Assembly: GCA_022559985.1 (NCBI GenBank)
Contig: JAFJTR010000017.1
Coordinates: 62,001 to 126,000 of the forward strand
Direction of reading: 5' to 3'
Origin: Parastagonospora avenae f. sp. tritici 18332-5
Lineage: Eukaryota > Ascomycota > Dothideomycetes > Pleosporales > Phaeosphaeriaceae
Length of the DNA: 64,000 nt
Shown here: piece by piece, positions 45,057 through 56,898 of the stretch
Numbering within the stretch: position 1 is the first letter of the stretch
How the letters are laid out: the number at the start of each line of letters is the position of its first letter
Notes under the pieces: model-generated
What the model was told of the DNA's origin: nothing
What the model saw: only the letters and a program-made list of their open reading frames with translations
The model's database searches: none
Made by a program: the position numbers and the translations under genes

Positions 45057-47120
45057 CTGCGGCTCGCGCACCCCTCCAGCTGATAGAGGGGCACGTTGCG
45101 CGCCAAGACGTGCGATAGACGCGACAGCGAACAGAGGCAGAAGGTCGATATGGCGGCAGGAGGCTCTAGGCGGCTAAGCGCGCCAATTCAGGGCAGCCGC
45201 TTTGTCGGGTCGAGGGGCGATACCGTGTGTTAGGGAGTTTGATAATGTGCGATAACGAACTGGCTTCGGGGCCTGTGTGTGGTTGCGCAGTAGTTGTGAG
45301 GTAAGCTCTTGGGTAATGGAAACAGAAGAGGGCTCTGACCGAGGGGCGGAGGTGCTCGAATGTAAAAGGCGGGCGGGGACCACTTTCTTGTCCAGCGGAC
45401 CAGCGCGCCCAGGCACTCTCAGGGCTCTCGCTGTGTGGATAGAACGTCTGCTCGCCCGCCAAAAGAAGGATGCCTCAGCAGCGGGCAGCAAATAGCACGC
45501 GGCCGTTCCGCGCTGCACGTCACACTCGCGATCCGGCCAAGGCGTCCACGGTAGAGGACGGTGCGCCGGCCCTGGCACAGCTCAGAGTTTTCTCGCGGGG
45601 TGCTCACGGCGCATGCAGCCCTCCCTGGTCTCACGCTTGAGCTGGCAGCGCAGCCAGACTCCAGTCTCCAGAGTGAAGACGGCCGTGGTCAACGACGCCG
45701 AACATGGCATCTGCTGCCGACAGGATCGCGACGCCGCATGCGGTCTAGCGGCGGCTTAGCTCCCGCGCCATCGTGAATTGCGACCTCGTTTCTCCGGATC
45801 TCCTGCGACGCTGCAGTCTTATCACCACGGCCGCCTCCCATCGCCGGCGCGGACCTGCTCGTCTCTTCTTCACCACCATGCGCGACCATCTGCCGATTTT
45901 CTGCGCACCTCTACGATTTGTTGCGGTGGAGAACGAGCACCCGCGGTCGAGTCGCGCATCTCTATCCGACCTCGGAGCTCGCTTACCGTCAAACACCGAC
46001 GAGGATGAAGACGCTGCAAACCTGCAAACCGTGCCGCTGCGGTAGGGCTGACAGTGCACCTCCGTCTGATATGTGGCGCAGCCATCACCTATAGCAGATA
46101 GGCCCCGGCACGTTCATACGTCGACTCGCACCGATAAACCCCTCTTGAGTTTCGCCAGGCCTGCTCTTACAGTCGCGACCTTGGGGTGCTGTGACGTGGA
46201 CAACGCAAGGCTGCTGCAGCGCAAAGTGCTTTCGGTCACGTTCGTCGTAGCTTCCCCGCCTGCACCACGGAAAGAACCACCAGCCTGTTCACTCGCACCT
46301 CAGCACCACGCAGCCGTGCCAGCACTTCGCCTGGGATTCGCCGAAGTCGTTGCTTTTATGCACCACATGAGCCTTGATATCCCGAAGCGCCCTAGCGTCG
46401 AGCCGCTTTTTCTCGGCTGAGCGAACAGGTGACCAGAAGGCGGTCGAGACTCGTACGACAACTCTGGTACGCGCTACGGTGCATCGTGATATTTCGAGTG
46501 CACGTCGAGTGCAATTGTGCCGTGATGAGCTGGTCATGTTTCGCGTCGAGGCGAACGAGATGGAGGTGAGCTATGCATCGTGAACGGTCCAGAATCGTTA
46601 GACCTGGGAGCGGTGAATCCTACGCGGAGCTTGACATATGCTGTAAACCACATAGTGCCGGAATAGCAAACTCACTTGCCGGACGCAAATTTTAGTAGCA
46701 CGAACTTGCAGAAATGTATAGGTGTACAACTCGCAAGTGTAGGCAATTCTAAATCACACGTCTCATATTTTTTGCTTCAGTCTGTGCTGCTTTGTTTACT
46801 TCTCGCGTGGCGATTGAGGCAGGAGCATAGAATGCCATGCACTTTCCTCTCTCTCACTGTCCTATCTGCAACACCATGGCGCATCCTCGCATCCTTTCAC
46901 CTTGTACACCTCCCGCGACAAACCTCACCGCGCCCCACAGGATATCGAGCATCGACATAGTCTCACATGACTTTCCTCCTGAATTCAGCAGTATCGGATC
47001 CCGCATCAACTACTCGGTCAGCATCTAATCCCTAGCCGTACTTCGTGCGAAGCCTATCGTTCACGGAGTTGTCTGGCATACCTATAGCATCTCAGCAACG
47101 GCTGCTGACGGTATGCAGCG
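45057..47120. promoter_or_regulatory. Divergent upstream region of kapC and arrestin-like gene
   Basis: About 2 kb between start codons. GC-rich short frames overlap on both strands but none shows a recognisable domain. The long spacing suggests extended leaders or an unrecognised non-coding transcript. Confidence 0.4.
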
Positions 47121-49859
47121 ATGACATTCTCCGAGATCGCGGGACGGCTGCTGAAAGGGTCAGGTTACTCGCATACTCCTTCGTCTAGCAAAGACCAGCC
47201 TTCTCCGCCACCTCCCTCGTTCGACAGAGAAAGCGGCGCCTCTTTCCTTACATCGCCCGGGTCCGAAAACAGTCAAGTCCTTGGCTGTGGCGGCATGGTT
47301 GGCAGTAACTTTGGCGAACCCAGAGGACACTCCACCAACGTCTCTTCTTGGGCGAGAATACGTCCTCTCTCAGATATCCGTGAACTCACCGAGCCCAGCC
47401 TAGCAGATACACTGCTACGAAAGCCTGTCTTAGAAAAACTGCCGCGAAGCACGTCTCGTCCCGATATTTCGCGGAAGCCGTCCGTGGCTTCAAAGCGTCG
47501 TCCGAGTGGCGACAATCGCAATGGAGAGAACAGGGAACCAGACCGGAAGATCAGCTTGGAGAGTAATGGCATTAGATCTGTCCACCGAGGGCGATCCTCT
47601 AGAACCCCATCCCCACCAAGTCCAGCGGACAACAACAGCATATCAAGTATATACAGCATACCACCTGGCAATGTGCCACGGCGCTCTTCATCGCGTACGC
47701 GCGCACGTAGTACTTCCAAATCACGACCGCCACTCCAGAATATAACCCAGCGCGGTCCAGCCACTACGACAATCAATATGGTTCCAAGCATACCGCCACC
47801 CGACCACACCATTCCTCGGCGCGGACATTCGCAATCACCAGTGCGCCATGTCGCTGCGCGGCTCGATCCCATATCACACGATACTAGTCGACGCATACCT
47901 TCTAGAACATTTGTTCGAGAGCCAATCTCGAAAGAGCTCCTGGAGTTCCCATCACATCGACATCCACGTATAGAGCTCGGTCTCGACTTATTGGCGGGCA
48001 TTTTCGTAGGAGGGGGATCAATTGAGGGAACAGTACAGATCAACGTTGACGACGCTGAGCGAATTCGTCATAGAAGGACTCTGGACATAGCCCGAATATC
48101 TATCGATCTACTTGGATTAGAGGAGATGAGTGGGAACAGACGTTGCGTGTTTCTTAATCTTGCTACAGAGCTACTTGACGAAAAGAATCCACCACCAGCG
48201 AACATGGTGGATACACAGGAACCGATCAGCCCCCGCAATGTTTTCTGGCATCTGATGCCATCCGTCACGAACTTGGCTTTCAATCTCAGCCTACCACTCA
48301 ACGTCGGACCTCCGCCATTCCAGTCCAAAAACGCAAGGATACGATACGTGCTTTGTGTGTCTCTCCTCATTCGCGACCACGGCAAGCAATATATTGTAAG
48401 GACATCGGAGGATGTGACAGTACTGTCCGTCTATGATCGTACGTTTCTTGTCTCTCTTTCCTCCGACTGGACTAATTGAGTACTAGCCGAAAAGGCCCTC
48501 ATGTCACTACCAAGCCCACTCACAGCATCTGATGAGTGGGTCAAACCTCGCGAGACCACCCTGGAAGTCGTTCGGGTCACTGCAGGCCTTCATCGACAGG
48601 TCTGGGTCAGCGGAACAAGCATATATGTTGACGTACATATCGCCAACAATAGCCGGAAGACGATCAAGAAGATTGAGCTGCAGCTGGAACGGGATATACT
48701 GTGCTACAAACATGTCTGTTCAAGGATAATAGAGTATCTATATAGTTTACAGCTGACAAGTCATCGTTGCAGGCCGCCGCATCGACAATGGAGAAGTCAG
48801 CTGGCCAAGCTCGTATCTTCGACAACAACGACCGCTCGATACTTAGCAAATCAATCGTCAAGCAAGGTTCTGCTGGATGGCACGGTGTTCCTGCCCATCA
48901 AACGCATATTCGGACGTGCGATCTAGAGTTACCTCGCGGTCTCGCCACAGTTAAGTGCGGTATGTCCCACGCTACATTTGTCGAGGTACAAGTGGCTGAT
49001 TTTTTAGGCAAATACTTTGAAGTACGATACTTCTTGAACGTCATCGTTAGCAGCGCACATACGTGAGTTCCGTCCATCTCAATGACTATCCCAGCTAATT
49101 TCATTCAGCAAGCTGGTCATCGTTCAGTTGCCTATTGTGCTCATACATATGGTTCGCATCCCTTTTCAACATAATATAGCACGGAACTAACCATCTCAGA
49201 ATTCCCTTGATGTCGTCCCCAATTCCGTCGCCCAAGTCGCTATGGCCATAGAAGAAAAGCGATCCCTACACACTCACCAGCGCACCACCTCCATAACACG
49301 CCGCCCCTCACAATCCGTCCAAGGCCGCGCTTTCGCCGCTCCACGCATGCAATCTCTCGAACGAATGCGCGCTCGCGCCGATGACATCCAAGACCTCAGC
49401 CAAGCCCTCGACCTAAGCCCCCGCAAATACAGCCTCCGCAGAATGAACTCGAACTGGGACTACCACACGCCCCCCTCCAACCGCAAAGGCCGAATCCTCG
49501 GCGACGGCGAAGCAGCTGATCTCAAAGACCGCCTGCGAAGAGTCCGCTCCAACGCAACCGTCGGCTCCAAGATAAATTTACACAGAGATAGCTCGACAAG
49601 ATCGCGCCGCGGGACTACGTCTGCCCTGGGCTTCAGAGAAGCCGAAGTCCGTGAGGACATGGAGCTTGCGGGCTTGGGTGAGACCGGGGAGGTGCGGTTC
49701 AAGCAGAGGCTGGAACAGAGTCGCGAGCGCCAGTATCGGTTTAGCAAGAAGAAGAGTATGGAGAGGTGGAAGGGCGTGGCGAATGTTGGGGTTGGGTGGT
49801 TGAAGGGCGGTGGTGGTGGTGGGGCGAGGGAGGAGCGTGAGCGTGATGGGTGGGTATGA
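47121..49859 (+). CDS. Arrestin-domain protein (alpha-arrestin-like)
   Basis: Six exons (47121-48438, 48487-48713, 48773-48959, 49008-49062, 49109-49151, 49200-49859) sum to exactly 830 codons. The first 275 residues are disordered, Ser/Arg/Pro-rich, with many possible phosphorylation sites. The arrestin N-like half starts near LGLDLLAGIFVGGGSIEGTV. The C-like half includes QVWVSGTSIYVDVHIANNS and KYFEVRYFLNVIVS, then LVIVQLPIVLIHMNSLDVVP. A basic tail follows. In fungi such proteins recruit Rsp5-type ligases to transporters or act in pH and nutrient signalling. No clear PPxY motif was seen, so the adaptor role is inferred from the fold only. Confidence 0.78.
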
Positions 49860-50870
49860 TCAATCCGTCGGGTCGTTGATATGATGGTCCAGTTTCTCAC
49901 CTCTAACAAACGCCTTCTTGGATACGAGACGTCATGTTGGATAGTTGGATAGAGACATTGCTACGCCCAAGGCAATATATACTTATCATTGAAATCTCTT
50001 GGGTGTGTGTTTTCGAATGTCGAAGTACGTTGCTGATTTCGTCTTCCTAGCCGCAGCAAAACGATGCCTGACGTTGTCAACTTGACGCTCAAGCTTCATG
50101 TACTGCTCAGCGTGACGAGTGATCAGCACATGGAAGGGAAGAAAGGCGAACCAGTCATTCCCTACCTTTGTCCACGGGTCCAACACTATCTTGCTCGTTC
50201 TGTGAATGGGTACTCAACTGCTCCTTTGTTCATCTTCCTCATTCATTAATCGAAACCGGGCAGCATAATCCAGTCCAATGATCACGCCAGTCACGCTCGC
50301 AAGGGACACTTCAAGTTTGCAAGAAATCTTTAATTCCGTCGAACAGACTGACTATATACACGAAAATAATGCTGATGCAATTGCGCACAAAACGCCGGGA
50401 GAGATACTAGGAAAAGAGAAGCCCATTCGAGCCAGGTGTGTGTGAAAAACGCCATTTTGAAAAAACACCTTTCGTTCGTGCGGCATGCAATGCAAACACG
50501 CTTCAACTCCTCCTTTTACGCTGGATAGAAATGCAATTCATGAAGGGAAGGTCCAAGTGGATCTTCCACTTTGCGTCGGAAAAAAACGATGCGGTAGCTT
50601 TTGAATGCAAGCTTTCAAAAAAGGTGCCGCGTCGCAGGGTGATCTTGGTTCAACATGCAGCAGCGGCGGAGAATGTTCGAAACCACAGGCCCGACTCGAC
50701 GCCGCGGCTCGTTGCTACTCGCTGCAAGATGGGTGACGACTGCGCCGCCGCAGAAGAGTGCCGGGCGGGTCGCGGCTCCGTCACGCGTCGGCCGGATAGT
50801 AGGCTGGGTATATAACAACGTCAACAATCGTCAATACAAGCTCTAGGAATGGCATCTCTTTTTTTCGTGC
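49860..50870. other. Convergent intergenic region, no gene seen
   Basis: About 1 kb between the stops of the arrestin-like gene and the disordered-protein gene. No supported feature. Confidence 0.45.
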
Positions 50871-53480
50871 TCACTCGCCAGTGCTGTTTCCTCTCTGCCT
50901 CCTGCCTAGGGTGACGTTCCTGTTGGTCAGGTCGGATACTCCGCCGATTGAGTTGCGGTTGTTGGGGTTTCGGTTGACCGCGAGCTGGGTGCGTGCACGT
51001 AGTGTGCTTGCTACTTGCTTCTCGTATGCTGGAGAGCTTTCGCGGAAATCGTAGCGTCGGCTATTATCTCGGAAGAGAAGACTGTTCTCGTTCTGGGTGA
51101 CTGTGGGTCGTCGAAGGCTCGAGGAAGACTGTAACGAAGGCGGTGACTGTAGCTCTGGCAGCGGCTCACGGGACGTGTACTGTCGAGCAGCAAGTCTGCT
51201 CTTCTCTGTTGGTCGCATAGATCGGAAGTCGGTCATTGCACGGGATGGTGCTCTCATAATGGGATCTTCGTCGTCATCATCCACGCTGCTGCGATTCCGG
51301 TGCAGGCTTGTACCAGCACGTGAGAGCCGCGAGGAAAACTGCCTCTCGTGATCGAAATCTTGACTTGATTCTCGCGGTATACCATTGCCGTTGTACAGCA
51401 TGCTTGTCCTGCGGGCTTCAATACGATGCATTGCTCGGCTGGGACTGACATTCGACATGGAGTTACTCTCGGTTTCGATACTCTGTCGAACAGTCGGAGA
51501 GTCACCATTGATCTGCACGCTGGGTCGTCGCGATATGGTATGCGTTGATGATCTCACTGCCGGGCTGGACACGCCTGTTTTTGTTTCACACAGGGCTATG
51601 CATAGTTCTGTGAGGCTTCGGCACATGTTGTCAGCTTTGCGCCGAACCTGTCTATCAGAGACATTTGCTCCTCCGAGGATTGAGCTGGCGGAGTGCAGCG
51701 TTCCTTGTGGCCCAGCACTGCCAGTCATTTCTGCCAATGTTAGGGCCTCGCCTACTGTGGCGTCCAGGACGCGATATACAGCCGGAGAAGTATGTTGTCG
51801 TGCTTTGGCTAGGGCCTCACGCAGCAAAGGATGAGTACGGCTGCTTGTGTGCCCATCTATAGTAGACTCGGGCGGCGAGAGATTGGATTTACGCTGCTGA
51901 TTCGGCGAAGAAGAGACTGTTGTGGCGGAGGTATTTGCTGTCCGTGGTCGTTCAGCTGTCGCTTGCGAAACGATAGCTCCGGAAGTCGAAGGGATCTTGC
52001 CGCCCATCTCAATGCGCCTGATCCGACTCTTCAGCTCGTCCAGCTCGTCCCAGACAGATACAGCTGGCCCGGTAGAGCCATGTGACTCGGTGCCATCGGC
52101 ATGAGACGAGGGCTCGCGCTGTACGGGCTCAACCTGCGGCGCCCTAGCATCATCGCGCGAAGAAGAGTAGTGGCCTAGGTTCGATGGACGATAGGTGCCG
52201 GTCCTGCTTGGTGGAGTGTGCACTGCCTCTGGTTGTGAGCCTCGCCGTTTGTTGCCAAGCTGCGCAAGGAAATCACGGGGGGAGAGATCCGAGTCTCTGC
52301 GCGAGGAGAAGGACGCCTTGCTGTTCAGTTCAGGTTGTCGGGTCCGCGGGCTCTCGAGGGGTGTGCCTGGGGACTGCGGAGGGCGCTCCTGCTGCGTCCT
52401 GGTTGAGCTGGGAAGGAGCGACGAGCGGCGGGGCTGGACGTTCGACCGTGATTCGGTGGTCGAAGCTATGCGGGTGACTGTGGGTGCGGCAGAGCTGGAA
52501 GGGCCGGGTGATGGAGACTGCAATGCTGATGGCGAGGACATGCGGTTCACGCGGGCGATGCGGGAGCGCAGCTTCTCGTGGCGCGCCGAGTCGACATGCT
52601 GGCGCTGCTTGGGCGGCGCGACGTCTTCGGCGATGTTGAGGAAGAGGTCCTCATTCTGCTCCCCGTCGGTGCCTGAGGTGTCTGTGGCCCTGCGCCCATT
52701 TTGCGCGGGACGGCGGCGATCCTCGTAGTTGCTGGGTGAGCCGGAATCGGACTCAGACTCGGACGACGACGAGTCGTCAATTGAGCTCGCCATTTGCTGC
52801 GTCGGGCGGGCGGTGCTCGTGGCGGTCGGGTTGGGCTTGCGCTGGGCCTGGGCCTGGGCGGTTGTTTGTTGTGTTTGGGGTGGTTGCGGGGTGGAGTCGC
52901 TCAGATTCTCTGCGTCGTCTCTTGGGCGTCGACTGGAGGACTGCGAACCGCCAGGCGAGACCAGCCCCAACGACTGGAACTGCTGCTGGGCGTAGGCAAA
53001 GTCGGCGGGCTTCTGCGACGTCCTGCGCGCGTAATCCGAGTTGCCGCGAGTAATCAGCGTCACGGGCGGGCCGCGCGAGGTATCATGGCCCGCGCTGAAT
53101 GATGCTGGTGGTCGTCTGGTGGCCGGTGAGCGGGGCTCTGCGCCAGATGCGGCCGTCTGGGGTGCAAAATACGATGCTGAAGTGGCCGAAGCAGTCGAGT
53201 GCGGCGTGGGTGCCGTCGGCGTCGAGGGGTTCGAGGCGCGTCGTGAGCGTTGGGAGGCAGAAATAGTCGAGCTCGCAGACGGCAGGCGCAACAGAGTCGG
53301 TGTGTCGGGCGCGGTCTTCGTGCGCTGGTGTTTGGACGACGGCGGCGACTCTTTTACCACTCTCACCTCCTTGGGATCTTTCGATTCCTTGCCCTCTTTG
53401 CGGCTCGACGACGGCGGGTCGCGTTGTTGTGATGCGTCTTTGGAGCCCTTCTTAGAATGGCGTCGCCCAAATATCGGCAT
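50871..53480 (-). CDS. Large Ser/Arg/Pro-rich disordered protein, unknown
   Basis: Single 869-codon frame starting MPIFGRRHSKKGSKDAS. Composition is dominated by Ser, Arg, Thr, Pro and Gln, with few hydrophobic stretches, so most of it is probably disordered. A moderately ordered part lies around residues 470-640: ELDELKSRIRRIEMGGKIPS (a possible coiled coil), then THPLLREALAKARQHTSPAVYRVLDATVGEALTLAEMTG and DNMCRSLTELCIALCETK. That block looks conserved and helical. The size, continuity of frame and dense in-phase codon pattern support a real gene. I do not recognise the family. A cytoskeleton- or septum-associated scaffold is possible but unproven. Confidence 0.7.
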   Translation of the reverse strand: MPIFGRRHSKKGSKDASQQRDPPSSSRKEGKESKDPKEVRVVKESPPSSKHQRTKTAPDTPTLLRLPSASSTISASQRSRRASNPSTPTAPTPHSTASATSASYFAPQTAASGAEPRSPATRRPPASFSAGHDTSRGPPVTLITRGNSDYARRTSQKPADFAYAQQQFQSLGLVSPGGSQSSSRRPRDDAENLSDSTPQPPQTQQTTAQAQAQRKPNPTATSTARPTQQMASSIDDSSSSESESDSGSPSNYEDRRRPAQNGRRATDTSGTDGEQNEDLFLNIAEDVAPPKQRQHVDSARHEKLRSRIARVNRMSSPSALQSPSPGPSSSAAPTVTRIASTTESRSNVQPRRSSLLPSSTRTQQERPPQSPGTPLESPRTRQPELNSKASFSSRRDSDLSPRDFLAQLGNKRRGSQPEAVHTPPSRTGTYRPSNLGHYSSSRDDARAPQVEPVQREPSSHADGTESHGSTGPAVSVWDELDELKSRIRRIEMGGKIPSTSGAIVSQATAERPRTANTSATTVSSSPNQQRKSNLSPPESTIDGHTSSRTHPLLREALAKARQHTSPAVYRVLDATVGEALTLAEMTGSAGPQGTLHSASSILGGANVSDRQVRRKADNMCRSLTELCIALCETKTGVSSPAVRSSTHTISRRPSVQINGDSPTVRQSIETESNSMSNVSPSRAMHRIEARRTSMLYNGNGIPRESSQDFDHERQFSSRLSRAGTSLHRNRSSVDDDDEDPIMRAPSRAMTDFRSMRPTEKSRLAARQYTSREPLPELQSPPSLQSSSSLRRPTVTQNENSLLFRDNSRRYDFRESSPAYEKQVASTLRARTQLAVNRNPNNRNSIGGVSDLTNRNVTLGRRQRGNSTGE

Positions 53481-54545
53481 GGCTTATGTAGAGACGTGTG
53501 CTGGCACTGACACCAACCAAGCAGGGTTCAACGCGGGAATGTCATGTAAGGTAGCCAACGCGCGGCATGCTGCTACACGACCCGCAATTGCACGCAGAGT
53601 CGTCTTAAGTTTGGCATGCTGCTAAGGAGTTGGCAAAGGTTTGCAATCTGCCATAGCGATGCTGGGGTTGGCCGTCTGAAGAGGGACGAGTCGCGAGCTA
53701 GGCGCTCCGGCCACCTCTGGTCACAGTACATGTTCGAGCTAGCATTCTAACGCTCTTAAGCGCGTGATTTAGCCTTGGAAGGTTACGCGCAGATGTCACT
53801 ACCTAGGTATGATGCAAGCCATCCTTGTGTTGTACTGGCGTGCCAGTGCCGTCTGCTTGACGAAATCCCATCATCTTCGCAAGCCAACTACCAACATCCG
53901 CCATTGATGACCGAGTAATGTCTGAAACAGGCTGCTACGGGCGACATGGCTTATCGTCGCCCGTCAATAGCGCCTCTGCAGATCTGATTGACGAATGGCT
54001 GATAGAAACAGTGACATTGAGGGAGTGATGCTTCAGCCAGACAGCATCTTGAAGCTGCACGCCTCACCCGATTTTGTTACAACAGCTATCCTGTATTGAA
54101 TCTGTCCAGCCCTCCCTTCGTTCAATGACTCGTTTGTGTTCGGTGAGAACGCTGTGTTCCAACACGATAGCACCAGTCTCTATGGTAGGGTTGGCTGGTG
54201 TCCCAGCCCTCGGAAAGCAACACTCCCAGCCACCTCTAGCTGCACGATGCAAGCGTCTATGTCCGATTGGATGTACTTGGAGAGAAGAGATGGGAAAGAA
54301 TGCCACCAACTCGCAGCCCAACGACCACTTGACAACTTTATCTCCAAGTCGATAAAGTGTACCTGCATATCATCATCCTTGCAGGGGTATGAAGGTTAGG
54401 CGAGCTGTTTTGAATCTTCAGTGACCCTCATGCAAGCCTCATCATATCTCTCTTTGGCAGCCGTTGTTGTACAGATGCAAGCCCGTGTACTAACCAATCC
54501 GTCGAAAGTTTATGTCGTTGGGCTTGTGATTGTTAGCACAAGGTG
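53481..54545. other. Divergent intergenic region
   Basis: About 1.1 kb upstream of the disordered-protein gene and Prp45. No supported gene. Confidence 0.45.
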
Positions 54546-54591
54546 CACGTGATGATCTTGGAAATCGGGCGGACCCTCTGACGATCACGTG
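54546..54591. promoter_or_regulatory. Pair of CACGTG E-boxes upstream of PRP45
   Basis: CACGTG at 54546-54551 and again at 54586-54591 (as TCACGTGAC), 40 bp apart and about 110-160 bp before the ATG at 54703. Palindromic E-boxes bind bHLH factors such as Cbf1-type proteins. Two copies at promoter distance make a site plausible. Confidence 0.4.
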
Positions 54592-54702
54592 ACACTACCC
54601 GGCCGAACGATAATCCGCGGGAGCCTGATTCGGTGAGATAATTTGCCGGCCCATCATCAACTTTGCGAACGCGTCCACCTGCTGCAACCCTCGTCGCCCA
54701 TC

Positions 54703-56376
54703 ATGTCCATCGCCGCCCTTTCGAAGTCGCTGCCAAAGCCGAAATATACGGGCGAAGAAGAAGAGCTCACACGCAGCACACGCGTGTTGACTACCGAGCA
54801 ATACGAGACACAGGTCGCCAGGAGGCAGAATGGCCCACCTGCCTATGGAGCCCGAAAGAACTGGCGACCGCGCAGCGCTGAGGATTTCGGCGATGGCGGC
54901 GCGTTCCCAGAGGTACACGTTGCGCAATACCCGCTCGACATGGGCAAGAAGGGCGAGCCATCGAAATCGAATGCCATGGTCCGCAGAGTCGATGCCGAAG
55001 GAAAGACCAAGTACGACGAAATCGCAAAGCGCGGACACGGCGACTCGAGGATAGTGCAAGCGAGCTTCAAGGACCTGATCCCCCTGCGACAACAAGCTGA
55101 TGCTGGACAATTAGATCTGGCACGACCAAGTCAAGAGGTCGTACAAGCGACGAAGGAGAAGACGGAGCAGGCACTCATGGCGCTCGTAGCTGGGCAGACT
55201 GCCGCACAGCGACCCAAGAACGTGCAGGGCCGCAAGAACGACGAACCTACCTTTGTACGATACACACCTACCGCGCAGATGGGCGAGGCACAGGGAAAGA
55301 CGCGGATTTTCAAGATCCAGCAACGGCAGATCGATCCTCTTGAGCCGCCGAAGTTCAAGCACAAGAGGATACCTCGCGGACCACCATCACCACCTCCACC
55401 AGTTCTCCACTCTCCACCCCGTAAGCTGACCGCCGAGGATCAAGAAATGTGGAAGATCCCGCCGCCGATCAGTAACTGGAAGAATCCCAAGGGTTATACC
55501 GTGCCATTGGACAAGCGTCTGGCTGCAGATGGACGAGGCCTACAGGACGTCACTATCAACGACAAATTTGCACAATTTGGCGAGGCTCTTCAGGCGGCAG
55601 ATCGCCATGCTCGTGAAGAAGTCAAACAGCGCGCAGTCATGCAACAACGATTGGCAGAGAAGGAGAAGCTGCAGAAAGAAGAGCATCTACGCAACCTGGC
55701 CAAGCAGGCCCGTGAGGAGCGCGCGAACGTCTCGCGCCGCCGTTCTACGAGCGACTCCGACACCGACTCCGAGGAGGAAGCTGTACGAAAGCGACAAGCA
55801 GACCGGAAGGAGCGTCGTGAAGACTTCCAGCGCGAGCTTCGCCAATCGCGCATGGGTCAAGAGCGCAAAATCCAAATGCTTGCTCGCGAACAGAACCGTG
55901 ATATTTCAGAAAAGGTTGCCCTGGGTCTGGCAAAGCCTACACAGAGCGGCGAGTCGATGTATGACTCTCGCCTATTCAACCAGTCCAGCGGATTTAATGC
56001 CGGCATCAACGAGGATAATCACTACGATAAGCCTCTCTTTGCAGCACAGGACGCCATCAGCAGCATCTACCGGCCAAGTGTCCAACAGGATGATGGGGAA
56101 GACGAGGGCCAGACCTACGATCGCATCACAAAGTCCAGCAAATTTGAAGTTTTGGGCAAAGCTAAGGAGGGCTTCAAAGGCGCTGACTTGCAAGAAGCTC
56201 GCGAAGGACCAGTGCAGTTTGAGAAGGACACGGACGACCCGTTCAATATCAACCAGATGATTGACGAGGTCAGGGGCGAGAAAGGAAGCGAGAAGACTGG
56301 CGAAAAGCGCTATGGCCTCCAGGAGTCAGAGGGGCGTTCCGCAAAACGTGCGAGAGTCGATGATGACAGCGACTGA
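54703..56376 (+). CDS. PRP45: Pre-mRNA-processing protein 45 (SNW/SKIP)
   Basis: Single exon, 557 residues from the ATG at 54703 (MSIAALSKSLPKPK); the frame is open further up but without a credible ATG. The SNW/SKIP domain (about 160-330) has DPLEPPKFKHKRIPRGP, PPPVLHSPPRKLTAEDQ and the signature SNWKNPKGYTVPLDKR (about 256). Then come a charged helical region, a short Ser/Asp stretch, a conserved LGLAKPTQSGESMYDSR-type segment, and an acidic C-terminus ending RARVDDDSD. Prp45 is part of the NineTeen-related spliceosome complex and is needed for activation and both catalytic steps. It is the fungal counterpart of human SNW1. Confidence 0.93.
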   Translation: MSIAALSKSLPKPKYTGEEEELTRSTRVLTTEQYETQVARRQNGPPAYGARKNWRPRSAEDFGDGGAFPEVHVAQYPLDMGKKGEPSKSNAMVRRVDAEGKTKYDEIAKRGHGDSRIVQASFKDLIPLRQQADAGQLDLARPSQEVVQATKEKTEQALMALVAGQTAAQRPKNVQGRKNDEPTFVRYTPTAQMGEAQGKTRIFKIQQRQIDPLEPPKFKHKRIPRGPPSPPPPVLHSPPRKLTAEDQEMWKIPPPISNWKNPKGYTVPLDKRLAADGRGLQDVTINDKFAQFGEALQAADRHAREEVKQRAVMQQRLAEKEKLQKEEHLRNLAKQAREERANVSRRRSTSDSDTDSEEEAVRKRQADRKERREDFQRELRQSRMGQERKIQMLAREQNRDISEKVALGLAKPTQSGESMYDSRLFNQSSGFNAGINEDNHYDKPLFAAQDAISSIYRPSVQQDDGEDEGQTYDRITKSSKFEVLGKAKEGFKGADLQEAREGPVQFEKDTDDPFNINQMIDEVRGEKGSEKTGEKRYGLQESEGRSAKRARVDDDSD

Positions 56377-56898
56377 GTCTGAAACATGTGAACAGTATGC
56401 ATTTATTTCTGGAACACGAGCGTCGGAGTTTTGGGATGTGTGGGTGCCGCATGTTGGCCATTGTATAGGACCGAAGCCGTGTGACATTTGCATACGGCTC
56501 AACATTCAAGAGCTCAATATATTACTTGCTTCTTTCGAACATTGATGCTGCACCGTGTCAGACGTGTTGAACGCCCTTTATGTTGGAAGTGAATCACCTC
56601 GTGCCTCATTGGCCCGAGATATCTGCAGAATCCTAGTTTCGGATAGCGCACCTTGCACCGACGTCAACTCCCGCTGCAAGTCCAACCACACTATCGCTGC
56701 ACAGGCTCCAAAGCCCCGCATGCCGCTTACAGTCTTTAGTTGTGAACCCTGAGCTATTCATCATGGCTCACATGTGGCGTGGCAGAACATACTTTTGTCG
56801 CTTGCTAACGACAGTACTAATACCCCGAGAAGTCTTACACGGTCCTTCTTGATATACGCAAGACAGCTACTTGCTACTTTCGAGTTGTTGATCACAAA
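56377..56898. other. Intergenic upstream of dioxygenase
   Basis: About 520 bp; no gene seen. It contains the 3' region of PRP45 and the dioxygenase promoter. Confidence 0.45.
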
